Origin: Rhodococcus ruber
Lineage (GTDB): Bacteria; Actinomycetota; Actinomycetes; Mycobacteriales; Mycobacteriaceae
DNA length: 64,000 nucleotides
Assembly (NCBI RefSeq): GCF_027270735.1
Contig: NZ_JAPWIJ010000003.1
Location: 528,124-592,123, forward strand
Reading direction: 5' to 3'
Each line of letters starts with the position of its first letter. Positions within the stretch are counted from its first letter, which is position 1. The notes beneath the pieces were generated by a model, which saw only the letters and a program-made list of their open reading frames with translations, was not told the origin of the DNA and ran no database searches. Shown piece by piece: positions 1 to 7,705 of the stretch. Made by a program: the position numbers and the translations under genes.

Positions 1-183
1 CCGGCGCTCGCGCAGATCGCCGATGCCAAAGTCGTCTGTACTCGGTGCCCCGTCACCGCTGAATGCCTGTCCTGGGCACTCGAATCCGGCCAGGATGCAG
101 GAGTATGGGGCGCAATGAGTGAAGACGAGCGCCGTGCACTCAAGCGACGCAACGCACGTACGCGCGCACGTAGCTCCGTCTAG
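1..183 (+). CDS. whiB1: WhiB1-type iron-sulfur transcription factor (C-terminal part)
   Basis: The reading frame is open from the first base and ends at a TAG, so only the last 60 residues are here. It contains the CxxCxxxxxC cysteine cluster (CTRCPVTAEC), the GVWG turn and a basic C-terminal tail (RRALKRRNARTRAR), which together define WhiB proteins. The first [4Fe-4S] cysteine lies upstream of the window. The sequence matches mycobacterial WhiB1, an essential NO-sensitive regulator that binds the primary sigma factor, closely in wording (from memory). The neighbouring pdtaS is also its neighbour in mycobacteria, which supports the WhiB1 assignment. A strong hairpin follows the stop. Confidence 0.93.
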   Translation, partial: PALAQIADAKVVCTRCPVTAECLSWALESGQDAGVWGAMSEDERRALKRRNARTRARSSV

Positions 184-205
184 GACGCACTACACGACAA
201 CGCGG

Positions 206-243
206 AAAAGCCCGGTACTCGCTCACGCGATCACCGGGCTTTT
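206..243. terminator. Hairpin terminator after whiB1
   Basis: An 11-bp perfect stem (206-216 with 233-243) around a 16-nt loop ends in TTTT on the plus strand and AAAA on the other side, so it can work for whiB1 and for the convergent pdtaS. Confidence 0.85.
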
Positions 244-295
244 CTGTGTCCTGTGGGATCCGGACAACGTAACGCACTGTTCATCGAGCCTTCCA

Positions 296-1774
296 TCATG
301 GTCTCGGAATGCGTCGTCCCAATGGAACCCTGAGCATCGCGTCCGTCCCCCCGCTCGCTGCGGGATGAAGGCCGAGCGATCCGTTCAGCTCCACCGACAC
401 CAAAGTGCGGACGATCTGTAGACCGAGCCCGTCCGAGCGCTCGAGCGAGAACCCGCTCGGCAGCCCACGCCCGTCGTCGTGGATGACCACATCCAGCCAT
501 TTCGCGGAGCGGTCGGCGCTGATTCTCACCACCCCGGCAGATCCGGCGTCGAAACCGTGCTCCATCGCGTTCTGTACCAATTCGGTCAGCACCATCACCA
601 GCGGTGTTGCTCGCTCTGCCGAGAAGACCCCGAGCTTGCCTTCGCGTGCCACCCGGACCCGCGGATTGACGGTCGCGATGTCGAGCATTATCGGCACCAA
701 GCGGTCGACGATCTCGTCGAGGTCGACCTCCTCGTCCACCGACATGGACAACATTTCGTGCACCACGGCGATGGACGTCACCCGACGGACCGATTCTGCC
801 AGCGCTGTACGTGCTTCCTCGTTCTCCAGTCGGCGAGACTGCAGCCGGAGCAGGGCCGCGACGGTCTGCAGGTTGTTCTTCACCCGATGATGGATCTCCC
901 GAATGGTCGCGTCCTTGCTGAGCAGCGCACGATCGCGTCGCTTCACCTCGGTGACATCACGGACGAGCACCGCAGCACCTGCCGACCGCCCACGGGGCTG
1001 AAGCGCCAGAGTGCGCACGAGGACGGTGGCACCGCGGGCATCGACCTCCATACGATGGCCCACATTGCCACTGAGGGACGACCGAATGTGGTCGGCAACC
1101 TCCTGTGAGTCGAACGGGTCGGTGACCAGCGATCGAGTGACCGACGCAAGGTCTCGACCGGACAATTCCGTCGTCAGTCCCATCCGGTGGTAGGCCGAAA
1201 GCGCGTTGGGGCTCGCATAGTCCACCCGTCCCTCGGTGTCCACGCGAATGAAGCCGTCGCCTGCTCGGGGAGACGAGTTCACGTCGGTGCGCTCCTCCGG
1301 TGTGGGAAACGTCCCCTCGCTGATCATCAGACACAGGTCGTCGGCGCACTCGCGGTAGGCAACCTCGAGCGCACTGGGCGGTCGAAGCTGGGCGGGGCTG
1401 GTGTCGCGCGTGAGCACCGCGATCACGTGCTCGCCGCAGCGCACCGGAATGCTCTCGCTTCGCGTCAGGACGCCTCCCTGCACGATCTCCTGCTGCTGCA
1501 GCGCAATCATCACATCCGGATGCTCGGACTCCGAGATCGCCGTACCCACGATGTCGTGCGTGAACACCGTCGGCGCGGTCGTGGGCCGGCACTGAGCAAC
1601 ACACAGCACGTCGGCGGTTCCGCTGGACACGTCGTCCGTACCGACCCACAACAACACGTCCGCGAACGAGAGATCGGCCAACAGCTGCCACTCCCCCACG
1701 ACACGTTGCAGGTGGTCGACTGCAACGCCGGGGAGGTCGGTGTGTTCGGCCAGCAGGTCACTGAGGGTCGACAC
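296..1774 (-). CDS. pdtaS: Sensor histidine kinase PdtaS (GAF-PAS-HisKA_2)
   Basis: This 492-residue soluble kinase has no membrane segment. A GAF-like domain fills roughly residues 1-150 and a PAS domain about 165-285. The HisKA_2 phosphoacceptor box (IREIHHRVKNNLQTVAALL) lies near residue 300, and an HATPase domain with NAMEHGF and DDGRGLPSG follows. The family phosphorylates the ANTAR-type antiterminator PdtaR, which is encoded elsewhere in mycobacteria and not in this window. The GTG start was chosen because the family begins just before the GAF domain. The gene converges on whiB1, as in mycobacteria. Its start lies 21 nt from the stop of the upstream biotinyl protein gene, so the two are probably cotranscribed. 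Confidence 0.9.
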   Translation of the reverse strand: MSTLSDLLAEHTDLPGVAVDHLQRVVGEWQLLADLSFADVLLWVGTDDVSSGTADVLCVAQCRPTTAPTVFTHDIVGTAISESEHPDVMIALQQQEIVQGGVLTRSESIPVRCGEHVIAVLTRDTSPAQLRPPSALEVAYRECADDLCLMISEGTFPTPEERTDVNSSPRAGDGFIRVDTEGRVDYASPNALSAYHRMGLTTELSGRDLASVTRSLVTDPFDSQEVADHIRSSLSGNVGHRMEVDARGATVLVRTLALQPRGRSAGAAVLVRDVTEVKRRDRALLSKDATIREIHHRVKNNLQTVAALLRLQSRRLENEEARTALAESVRRVTSIAVVHEMLSMSVDEEVDLDEIVDRLVPIMLDIATVNPRVRVAREGKLGVFSAERATPLVMVLTELVQNAMEHGFDAGSAGVVRISADRSAKWLDVVIHDDGRGLPSGFSLERSDGLGLQIVRTLVSVELNGSLGLHPAASGGTDAMLRVPLGRRIPRP

Positions 1775-1795
1775 GAGTACTCGGTCGGCCGTGGC

Positions 1796-2011
1796 TCAGG
1801 ACACGACGGCGATGAGGTCGCCCTGTTGAATGACGTCTCCGACTGCCACGTCCACGGACGTGACCGTGCCCGCCGTCTCGGCCAGCACCGGAATTTCCAT
1901 CTTCATCGACTCCAGGATGACCAGAGTGTCACCCACCTCGACTGCGTCGCCTCGGGCCACGACCACCTGAAACACCGTGGACACCATCTCCGCGCGAACG
2001 TCCTCGGACAT
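1796..2011 (-). CDS. Small biotinyl/lipoyl-domain protein (TB7.3-like)
   Basis: The 71-residue protein is a single biotinyl/lipoyl hammerhead domain. The lysine in ESMKMEIPV is the expected biotinylation site, and the final VGDVIQQGDLIAVVS strand completes the fold. The M. tuberculosis homologue (TB7.3, Rv3221c) is biotinylated, but its carboxylase or other partner is unknown. It is transcribed just ahead of pdtaS on the minus strand and divergently from the bL37 gene. Biotin ligase (birA, 47.5 kb) and acyl-CoA carboxylase genes in this window could supply the modification and context, but no direct link is visible. Confidence 0.9.
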   Translation of the reverse strand: MSEDVRAEMVSTVFQVVVARGDAVEVGDTLVILESMKMEIPVLAETAGTVTSVDVAVGDVIQQGDLIAVVS

Positions 2012-2130
2012 CGGCGAACCCCTCTCTCACGTCACCACGAACCGCGCTGGACACCCACCGGAGACCAGGCCCGTCACAGTAAGCCAATCACACGTGGGAG
2101 ACTGTAGTGAACAAACGAGAGGAGCCCATC

Positions 2131-2205
2131 ATGGGAAAGCGTGGACGTAAGAAGCGTGCTCGTAAGGGCAACAAGGCCAACCACGGCAAACGTCCGAACA
2201 GCTGA
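2131..2205 (+). CDS. Ribosomal protein bL37 (24 residues)
   Basis: A 25-codon frame encodes a very basic 24-residue peptide beginning MGKRGRKKRARKGNKANH and ending in KRPNS. It closely resembles bL37, a tiny protein found in mycobacterial 50S ribosome structures near the peptidyl-transferase centre (family knowledge, from memory). A good ribosome-binding site (GAGAGGAG, ending about 8 nt before the ATG) precedes it, and a strong hairpin follows 17 nt after the stop. The frame is short enough for standard gene callers to miss. Its place between the TB7.3-like gene and rshA matches mycobacteria as I recall. Confidence 0.9.
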   Translation: MGKRGRKKRARKGNKANHGKRPNS

Positions 2206-2222
2206 CGGTTTGCCACAAGCCG

Positions 2223-2258
2223 CGAGGGGCCGAGAAGCAGATGCTTCTCGGCCCCTCG
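2223..2258. terminator. Bidirectional hairpin terminator between bL37 gene and rshA
   Basis: A perfect 16-bp stem (2223-2238 with 2243-2258) closes a 4-nt loop (agat). It sits between two convergent genes, so it should end both transcripts. There is no long U tract, which is common in actinobacteria. Confidence 0.85.
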
Positions 2259-2308
2259 TCGTCGGGTGGGTCCGTCGCTAGGTGGGCCGTTGTTCGCCCT
2301 GCCTTCGG

Positions 2309-2605
2309 CTACTCGGAGTCGGTCTGCCGAGTGAGAACAGTCCGGCGGATCTCGACGCTCAGTCGTTCGCGGAGACCGGCCGGTGCCTGGTCTCCTCCAC
2401 ATTTGCGCGAGATCAGTCTCTTGACCTTTTCTTCGATTCCATAGGCCTCGAAGCACGACCCGCACTCGTCGATGTGCTTCTGCAGGCGCGTCCGGCTGGC
2501 CTCGTCGCACTCGTTGTCGAGCATGATCCACACATCCGCGATGACCGCCGAGCAGTCGAGTCGCTCGAACTGCTCGTCTCCGTCGGTGTTTCCGGTGCCC
2601 GTCAC
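2309..2605 (-). CDS. rshA: Zinc anti-sigma factor RshA/RsrA
   Basis: This 98-residue protein has the ZAS (zinc anti-sigma) signature HxxxCxxC at H44, C48 and C51 (HIDECGSC), plus a further cysteine (RKCGG) near residue 70. Family members hold the thiol-stress sigma factor inactive until oxidation forms a disulfide and releases zinc. The GTG start overlaps the sigH stop by 4 nt (GTGA) and has a GGAGG box 7 nt upstream, so it is translationally coupled to sigH. The pairing with the adjacent SigH is certain from context. Confidence 0.94.
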   Translation of the reverse strand: MTGTGNTDGDEQFERLDCSAVIADVWIMLDNECDEASRTRLQKHIDECGSCFEAYGIEEKVKRLISRKCGGDQAPAGLRERLSVEIRRTVLTRQTDSE

Positions 2606-3384
2606 TGGACTACCTCCTGCTCGTGCCGGTCGACTGCGCCGTCCCGGTTGAATCCGCGCTCACGTGCCACATCGGCCAGCAGTCCTCGAAGTTGTTTCCG
2701 TCCGCGATGCAGCCGCGACATCACCGTTCCGATGGGAGTTCCCATGATCTCGGCGATCTCCTTGTACGGAAAGCCTTCGACGTCGGCGTAGTAGACGGCC
2801 ATCCGAAACTCTTCGGGAAGGGACTGCAATGCCGCTTTGATGTCGTCGTCCGGCAACGCGTCCAGCGCCTCCACCTCGGCGGAGCGCAGTCCTGTCGACG
2901 TGTGCTCGGCGGTCGCAGCGAGCTGCCAGTCGCTGATCTCGTCGGTGGGGTACTGAGCGGGCTGGCGCTGCTTCTTGCGGTAGGAGTTGATGTAGGTATT
3001 GGTGAGGATCCGGTACAGCCAGGCCTTCAGGTTCGTACCCTCACGGAACGACCGGAAAGCCGAGTAGGCCTTCACGAACGTCTCCTGAACCAGGTCCTCG
3101 GCGTCGGCAGGGTTCCGCGTCATCCGCAACGCCGCGCCGTAGAGCTGATCGAGCATCGGCAGCGCGTCGCGCTCGAAGCGCTCGGTCAACTGCACACCGG
3201 TCTCGGCTGCCCTCTGCTCCGCGATCGCCTTCTCGTCGTCTACTGGAGCGACGGGATTGCTGGCTTCTGTCACGCTGATCCCTTCGATAGCTTCCACCGC
3301 CCAGGCTACCGCGCCCGAAGTCGACTTCTGCGAAGAGATCACCCCCTTCAATGCCAGGGGACGTCCCGCGGTCAGCACTGCCAT
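2602..3384 (-). CDS. sigH: ECF sigma factor SigH/SigR (thiol-oxidative stress)
   Basis: Region 2 ([20 protein letters not shown] through [20 protein letters not shown]) and region 4 ([20 protein letters not shown], then [20 protein letters not shown]) are nearly those of mycobacterial SigH. Two starts are supported. ATG 3384 has AAGGAA 6 nt upstream and gives 260 residues. GTG 3273 has GAAGGGATCAGC just before it and gives 223 residues, the usual length. The long frame lies wholly downstream of the SigH-type promoter at 3425-3450. In Streptomyces the inducible promoter similarly yields an unstable long isoform (SigR'). Expected targets are thioredoxin, mycothiol and protein-quality genes. The gene is coupled to rshA. 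Confidence 0.94.
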   Translation of the reverse strand: MAVLTAGRPLALKGVISSQKSTSGAVAWAVEAIEGISVTEASNPVAPVDDEKAIAEQRAAETGVQLTERFERDALPMLDQLYGAALRMTRNPADAEDLVQETFVKAYSAFRSFREGTNLKAWLYRILTNTYINSYRKKQRQPAQYPTDEISDWQLAATAEHTSTGLRSAEVEALDALPDDDIKAALQSLPEEFRMAVYYADVEGFPYKEIAEIMGTPIGTVMSRLHRGRKQLRGLLADVARERGFNRDGAVDRHEQEVVQ

Positions 3385-3424
3385 TCGTCATTCCTTCCGC
3401 CTGCATCCGTATCTGTGGTTACAC

Positions 3425-3450
3425 AACACAGGTCGGCACCGCCGTGTTCC
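3425..3450 (-). promoter_or_regulatory. SigH-dependent (autoregulatory) promoter of sigH
   Basis: On the minus strand GGAAC (3450-3446) is followed after exactly 18 nt by GTT (3427-3425), matching the SigH/SigR consensus GGAA(C/T)-N18/19-GTT. Transcription should start near 3418, about 34 nt before ATG 3384. Confidence 0.8.
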
Positions 3451-3461
3451 CGCGCCGGAAC

Positions 3462-3467
3462 TAGAGT
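3462..3467 (+). promoter_or_regulatory. -10 element for leaderless YbaK gene
   Basis: TAGAGT lies 7 nt before ATG 3475, and no ribosome-binding site is visible, so transcription probably begins at the start codon. Confidence 0.6.
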
Positions 3468-3474
3468 TCAGCGA

Positions 3475-3966
3475 ATGACCGCGTCCACCCCCGCTCTTGC
3501 GCTGCTCACCGCGCGAAAGGTGGCGCACACCGTGCATTCCTACGAGCACGATCCGCACGCGCAGTCCTACGGCGAGGAGGCGGCACAGGTACTCGTCGAG
3601 CGCCTCGGGGTTCGACCGGAACAAGTCTTCAAGACCCTGATCGTCGAACGAACAGACCGGTCGCTCGCCGTCGCGATCGTTCCTGTCACGACGATGCTGT
3701 CGCTCAAGTCCGCGGCGACCGCTCTGGCCACCAGAAAAATTGCAATGGCCGACAGGGCCGCCGCCGAGCGTTCCACCGGCTACGTCTTCGGTGGCATTTC
3801 ACCTCTCGGCCAACGCAAGTCCCTCCCCACAGCCATCGACGACTCGGCTCTGAACTTCGAGACGATTCTGTGCAGTGCAGGCCGCCGTGGCCTGGAAATC
3901 GAACTCGCCCCGGCCGACCTCGTCCGGCTCACCCGCGCCACAACCGCGCCCATCGCCGCGCGCTGA
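3475..3966 (+). CDS. Cys-tRNA(Pro)/aminoacyl-tRNA deacylase, YbaK/EbsC family
   Basis: The 163-residue protein has the YbaK fold: the N-terminal HTVHSYEHDP strand, the central RPEQVFKTLIVERTD segment, and the GYVFGGISPLGQRKSLPTAI signature around residues 103-122. Family members hydrolyse mischarged Cys-tRNA(Pro) and related products, protecting translation fidelity. The start codon is placed 7 nt after a TAGAGT -10 element with no Shine-Dalgarno sequence, suggesting a leaderless mRNA. It is divergent from sigH and separated from aroA by 6 nt, so aroA probably shares its transcript. Confidence 0.9.
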   Translation: MTASTPALALLTARKVAHTVHSYEHDPHAQSYGEEAAQVLVERLGVRPEQVFKTLIVERTDRSLAVAIVPVTTMLSLKSAATALATRKIAMADRAAAERSTGYVFGGISPLGQRKSLPTAIDDSALNFETILCSAGRRGLEIELAPADLVRLTRATTAPIAAR

Positions 3967-3972
3967 TCGCGA

Positions 3973-5289
3973 ATGAGCGAAGATGGACGCGTGAGCAATT
4001 GGACAGCACCCGCCGCAGCCGCACCCGTCGATGCGACAGTCACTCTGCCCGGATCGAAATCGATCACCAATCGCGCACTGATCATCGCCTCCCTCGCATC
4101 CGGCCCGTCGACGATCGTCGGTGCCCTTCGCAGCCGTGACACCGACCTCATGATCGACGCTCTCACGACTCTGGGAATCGAGATCACCGCTGCAGACGAC
4201 GACAGGACGACACTGCGAGTCACTCCGGCACCGCTGCACGGCGGTTCGGTGGACTGCGGGCTGGCGGGTACCGTCATGCGCTTCGTACCGCCTCTCGCAG
4301 CACTCGCCGACGGCGACGTGTCGTTCGACGGCGACGAGCAAGCACGCATCCGCCCTCTCGACACGATCCTCGACGCACTACGCGCCGTGGGTGCCGAGAT
4401 CGCGGGCAGCGCGCTTCCGTTCACGATGCGCGGTACGGGGTCGCTGCGCGGCGGATCCGTCGAGATCGACGCCTCGGGATCCTCGCAGTTCGTCTCCGGT
4501 CTGATGCTCTCGGCGGCGGCTTTCGACGAGGGAATCGCTGTCCATCACGTCGGTAAGCCCGTCCCGTCCATGCCGCACATCGACATGACCGTGGAGATGC
4601 TGCGGCGTGCAGGCGTGCGCGTGGACACCCCCGAGACCGGTGGCGACGCGAACACCTGGCGTGTGTACCCGGGTCCGATCACACCTACCGAGTGGATCAT
4701 CGAGCCGGATCTGTCCAATGCCACCCCGTTCCTTGCCGCAGCAGCGGTCACGAGAGGCAGAGTGCGCGTTCCGAATTGGCCGCAGTCGACCACCCAGCCC
4801 GGTGATGTGATCCGCGAGATCCTCGCGCTGATGGGCGCTCGGGTCGATCTGACTGCGGGTATCCTGACGGTCGAGGGTCCGGATACGTTGCGCGGCATAG
4901 ACTTCGATCTCCATGATGTCGGCGAGCTGACACCGACTGTCGCAGCGCTCGCAGCGCTCGCCGAAGGACCGTCGATTCTCCGTGGCATCGCCCATCTGCG
5001 TGGTCACGAGACCGACCGACTCGCGGCGCTCACCACCGAAATCGTCCGGCTCGGTGGGCGTGCAGTGGAAACCGACGACGGCATCAGGATCGATCCGGCA
5101 CCCCTGCGCAGCGGCACCTGGCGCGCCTACGCCGACCACAGAATGGCCACGGCGGGTGCCATCGTCGGGTTACGAGTCCCCGGCGTCGAGGTCGACGACA
5201 TCGGCACCACCGCCAAGACCCTTCCGGGCTTCGAGAAGCTCTGGGACGCGATGCTGTCCACCTCCATAACGAGCGAGGTCGGCTCCTGA
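3973..5289 (+). CDS. aroA: 3-phosphoshikimate 1-carboxyvinyltransferase (EPSP synthase)
   Basis: The enzyme transfers enolpyruvate from PEP to shikimate-3-phosphate in the chorismate pathway. Conserved motifs are [13 protein letters not shown] near the N terminus, [13 protein letters not shown], the SSQFVSGL active-site segment and [13 protein letters not shown] and DHRMATAGA near the C terminus. The length (438 residues) is normal. ATG 3973 is used here, but GTG 3991 is equally plausible because homologues begin only about 15 residues before PGSKS. The gene follows ybaK by 6 nt and overlaps the likely rsgA start by 4 nt. Confidence 0.95.
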   Translation: MSEDGRVSNWTAPAAAAPVDATVTLPGSKSITNRALIIASLASGPSTIVGALRSRDTDLMIDALTTLGIEITAADDDRTTLRVTPAPLHGGSVDCGLAGTVMRFVPPLAALADGDVSFDGDEQARIRPLDTILDALRAVGAEIAGSALPFTMRGTGSLRGGSVEIDASGSSQFVSGLMLSAAAFDEGIAVHHVGKPVPSMPHIDMTVEMLRRAGVRVDTPETGGDANTWRVYPGPITPTEWIIEPDLSNATPFLAAAAVTRGRVRVPNWPQSTTQPGDVIREILALMGARVDLTAGILTVEGPDTLRGIDFDLHDVGELTPTVAALAALAEGPSILRGIAHLRGHETDRLAALTTEIVRLGGRAVETDDGIRIDPAPLRSGTWRAYADHRMATAGAIVGLRVPGVEVDDIGTTAKTLPGFEKLWDAMLSTSITSEVGS

Positions 5290-6275
5290 CCGCCCGTCGA
5301 TACGACGAATCCGACGTCCGCATTCGACCGGGTAAGAGTTCTCGCCCGCGCACCAAGACTCGACCCGAACACAACGACGCCGAAGCAGGAATGGTCGTCT
5401 CGGTCGACCGAGGCCGATGGGGCTGTGTGCTCGGCGGCGACCCGACCCGACCGGTCGTGACGATGCGCGCACGCGAGCTGGGCCGGACCCCGATCGTGGT
5501 GGGCGACGAAGTCGACATAGTGGGAGACCTGTCGGGCAAGGTCGACACCCTGGCTCGTATCGTGCGCGTGGCCGAACGCCGCACGGTCCTGCGGCGCACC
5601 GCGGACGATACCGACCCGTTCGAGCGCGTCGTGGTGGCCAATGCAGACAGGTTGCTCATCGTTGCTGCACTCGCAGACCCGCCGCCGCGCACCGGTTTCG
5701 TCGAACGAGCGCTGGTCGCCGCCTACGTCGGCGGCCTCGAACCCGTGCTGTGCCTGACGAAGAGCGACTTGGCCGCCCCCGAGGAATTCACCGCGGCATT
5801 CGCCGATCTCGATGTCCCCGTTGTGTTGGCAGGTCAGTCCGAGGACCTCACCGAATTGACCGCGATGCTGACCAACGAGGTGACCGCCCTCATCGGGCAC
5901 TCAGGCGTCGGAAAGTCCACGCTCGTCAACCGATTGGTGCCCGATGCCTACCGGGCCACCGGGGTGGTCTCGGGCGTCGGAAAGGGCCGTCACACCTCGA
6001 CGCAGTCGGTGGCACTTCCGCTGCCGGGCGGCGGCTGGGTTGTCGACACTCCGGGTATCCGGTCGTTCGGACTGGCGCACATCTCTCCCGAGAACGTCGT
6101 CGCCGCGTTCTCCGATCTGGCCGACACGATCGAAGATTGCCCACGTGGGTGTACCCACCTCGGCCCTCCGGCCGATCCCGAATGTGCTCTCGACTCCCTC
6201 ACCGGGGATGCAGCACGACGCGTCGCCGCCGTTCGGCTACTTCTCGAAGCCGTTCGAACGAACGAAGCCTGGTAG
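5286..6275 (+). CDS. rsgA: Ribosome small-subunit GTPase RsgA, probable CTG start
   Basis: RsgA is a circularly permuted GTPase that matures the 30S subunit. The OB-fold begins at [16 protein letters not shown]. The G domain has LTKSDLA (G4), [12 protein letters not shown] (G1) and DTPGIRSF (G3), followed by the zinc site [16 protein letters not shown]. The first ATG (5391) would remove a conserved-looking basic N terminus ([19 protein letters not shown]). The frame extends back to a CTG at 5286, which overlaps the aroA stop as CTGA and has GAGG about 8 nt upstream. No ATG, GTG or TTG is available between 5286 and 5391. I therefore infer a CTG start; 5391 is the conventional alternative. Confidence 0.88.
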   Translation: MTARRYDESDVRIRPGKSSRPRTKTRPEHNDAEAGMVVSVDRGRWGCVLGGDPTRPVVTMRARELGRTPIVVGDEVDIVGDLSGKVDTLARIVRVAERRTVLRRTADDTDPFERVVVANADRLLIVAALADPPPRTGFVERALVAAYVGGLEPVLCLTKSDLAAPEEFTAAFADLDVPVVLAGQSEDLTELTAMLTNEVTALIGHSGVGKSTLVNRLVPDAYRATGVVSGVGKGRHTSTQSVALPLPGGGWVVDTPGIRSFGLAHISPENVVAAFSDLADTIEDCPRGCTHLGPPADPECALDSLTGDAARRVAAVRLLLEAVRTNEAW

Positions 6276-6313
6276 CAACCGACTCATTGAAGGAGTCGAC
6301 TGCGACCAGGCTT
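6265..6313. terminator. Nested hairpin between convergent rsgA and desaturase gene
   Basis: A 9-bp outer stem (6265-6273 with 6305-6313, AAGCCTGGT/ACCAGGCTT) encloses a second 6-bp stem (6280-6285 with 6293-6298). It overlaps the rsgA stop codon and lies just beyond the desaturase stop. Confidence 0.6.
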
Positions 6314-6331
6314 GCTCGCGACCGAGAGTGC

Positions 6332-7582
6332 TTACGCGGCGGAACCGACCAGCTTGCGAATTCCCTTGCGCTTCTTGGTTTCTGCGATTGCGGTACGTAG
6401 ACCGCGACGCTTACCGGTCTCCGGGTCGACGGTGAACAGGCCGGCGGGTGCATCGGCCCACTTGCGCTCCGACGCGGTCTCGGGGGCGTCGTCGCTCGTT
6501 GCCTTCAGGTACTTGTTGGGCAGCGACAGCTTCGCAATCGTGCGCCACGACAGGAAGTACTGGTGGACGATCGAACCGGTCGTGTACGGCAGATCGTACT
6601 TCTCGGCGAGCTCGAGAACCCGAACCTTGATCTCCCGCAGTCGATTACTGGGGAGGTCCGGGAACAGGTGGTGCTCGATCTGGTAGCACAGGTTGCCGCT
6701 CATGAACTCCATGACGGGACCGGCATTGAAGTTCGCGCTGCCGAGCATCTGACGCAGGTACCACTGCCCCTGCGTCTCGCCTTCCATGTCGGACTTGGTG
6801 AACTTCTCCGCACCGTCCGGGAAGTGGCCGCAGAAGATGACGGTGTTGGTCCACACGTTGCGCATCATGTTGGCGACGATGTTCGCCGTCAACGTGCTCT
6901 TCCATGCGGGACCGGTCAGCAACGGATGGAGGACGTAGTCCTTGCCGATCTGCTTGCCGACCTTTTGCAGTACTTCGCGCCGCTTCTGCTCGAACTCTTC
7001 GCGCGGCACTCGGCCCTTGGCCACCTTGCCCAGTTCGAGGTGCTGAAGCGCCACTCCGTACTCGAAGAACAACTGCAGCAGCAGGTTGTAGACGGGGTTG
7101 CCGAGGTTGAACGGCTTCCATCGCTGGTCTCGGGTGACCCGAAGCAGGCCGTAACCCACATCGTCGTCCATGCCCAGGATATTCGTGTACTTGTGGTGGA
7201 TGTAGTTGTGCGTCTGCTTCCAGTGCGCCGACGGACCCGTGTTGTCCCACTCCCACGAGGTGGAATGGATCTCGGGATCGTTCATCCAGTCCCACTGGCC
7301 GTGCATGACGTTGTGGCCGAGTTCCATGTTCTCGATGATCTTGGCGACCCCGAGCATGGCAGTTCCGACCAACCACGCCGGACGACGGCGGCTGGCGAAC
7401 AACACGGCTCTGCCACCGATATCGAGGGAGCGCTGCAAGCGGATCGTGTTTTTGACGTACCGGGCGTCGCGTTCACCGCGAGACGCCTCGATGTCCCGCC
7501 GAATTGCGTCGAGTTCGTGGCCCAACGTTTCGATGTCGGCATCGGTCAGATGCGCGTATTCTTTGACGTCCGTAATCGCCAT
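6332..7582 (-). CDS. desA3: Membrane fatty acyl-CoA desaturase, DesA3 type (copy 1)
   Basis: The 416-residue protein carries the three histidine boxes of front-end/stearoyl-CoA desaturases: HNVMHGQWDW, HNYIHHKYTN and QIEHHLFPDLP. These bind the di-iron centre that introduces a cis double bond into acyl chains. The M. tuberculosis homologue DesA3 (Rv3229c) makes oleate from stearoyl-CoA with the reductase Rv3230c. The ATG at 7582 was chosen because AGGAGG lies 9 nt upstream and the copy-2 protein aligns from there (AITD[VI]KE). The gene is preceded by its own operator-like promoter at 7648-7681 and is about two-thirds identical by eye to the next desaturase. Confidence 0.92.
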   Translation of the reverse strand: MAITDVKEYAHLTDADIETLGHELDAIRRDIEASRGERDARYVKNTIRLQRSLDIGGRAVLFASRRRPAWLVGTAMLGVAKIIENMELGHNVMHGQWDWMNDPEIHSTSWEWDNTGPSAHWKQTHNYIHHKYTNILGMDDDVGYGLLRVTRDQRWKPFNLGNPVYNLLLQLFFEYGVALQHLELGKVAKGRVPREEFEQKRREVLQKVGKQIGKDYVLHPLLTGPAWKSTLTANIVANMMRNVWTNTVIFCGHFPDGAEKFTKSDMEGETQGQWYLRQMLGSANFNAGPVMEFMSGNLCYQIEHHLFPDLPSNRLREIKVRVLELAEKYDLPYTTGSIVHQYFLSWRTIAKLSLPNKYLKATSDDAPETASERKWADAPAGLFTVDPETGKRRGLRTAIAETKKRKGIRKLVGSAA

Positions 7583-7647
7583 GGCGAACAACCTCCTGGC
7601 AGTCGTGAACACACAGCACGCATGTATGCGCTATGTGCAATTCCGTC

Positions 7648-7681
7648 ACCTACCGTATCGTAACTTACGGTTCCGTAGGTT
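7648..7681 (-). promoter_or_regulatory. Operator-like inverted repeat upstream of desaturase copy 1
   Basis: Interleaved inverted repeats: ACCTAC (7648-7653) with GTAGGT (7675-7680), and ACCGTA (7652-7657) with TACGGT (7666-7671). A minus-strand -10-like TACGAT (7662-7657) lies inside. The half at 7662-7681 matches the elements at 9062 and 10282. Confidence 0.65.
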
Positions 7682-7705
7682 AGCGGCGGAAATCTGTGTG
7701 ACGAT

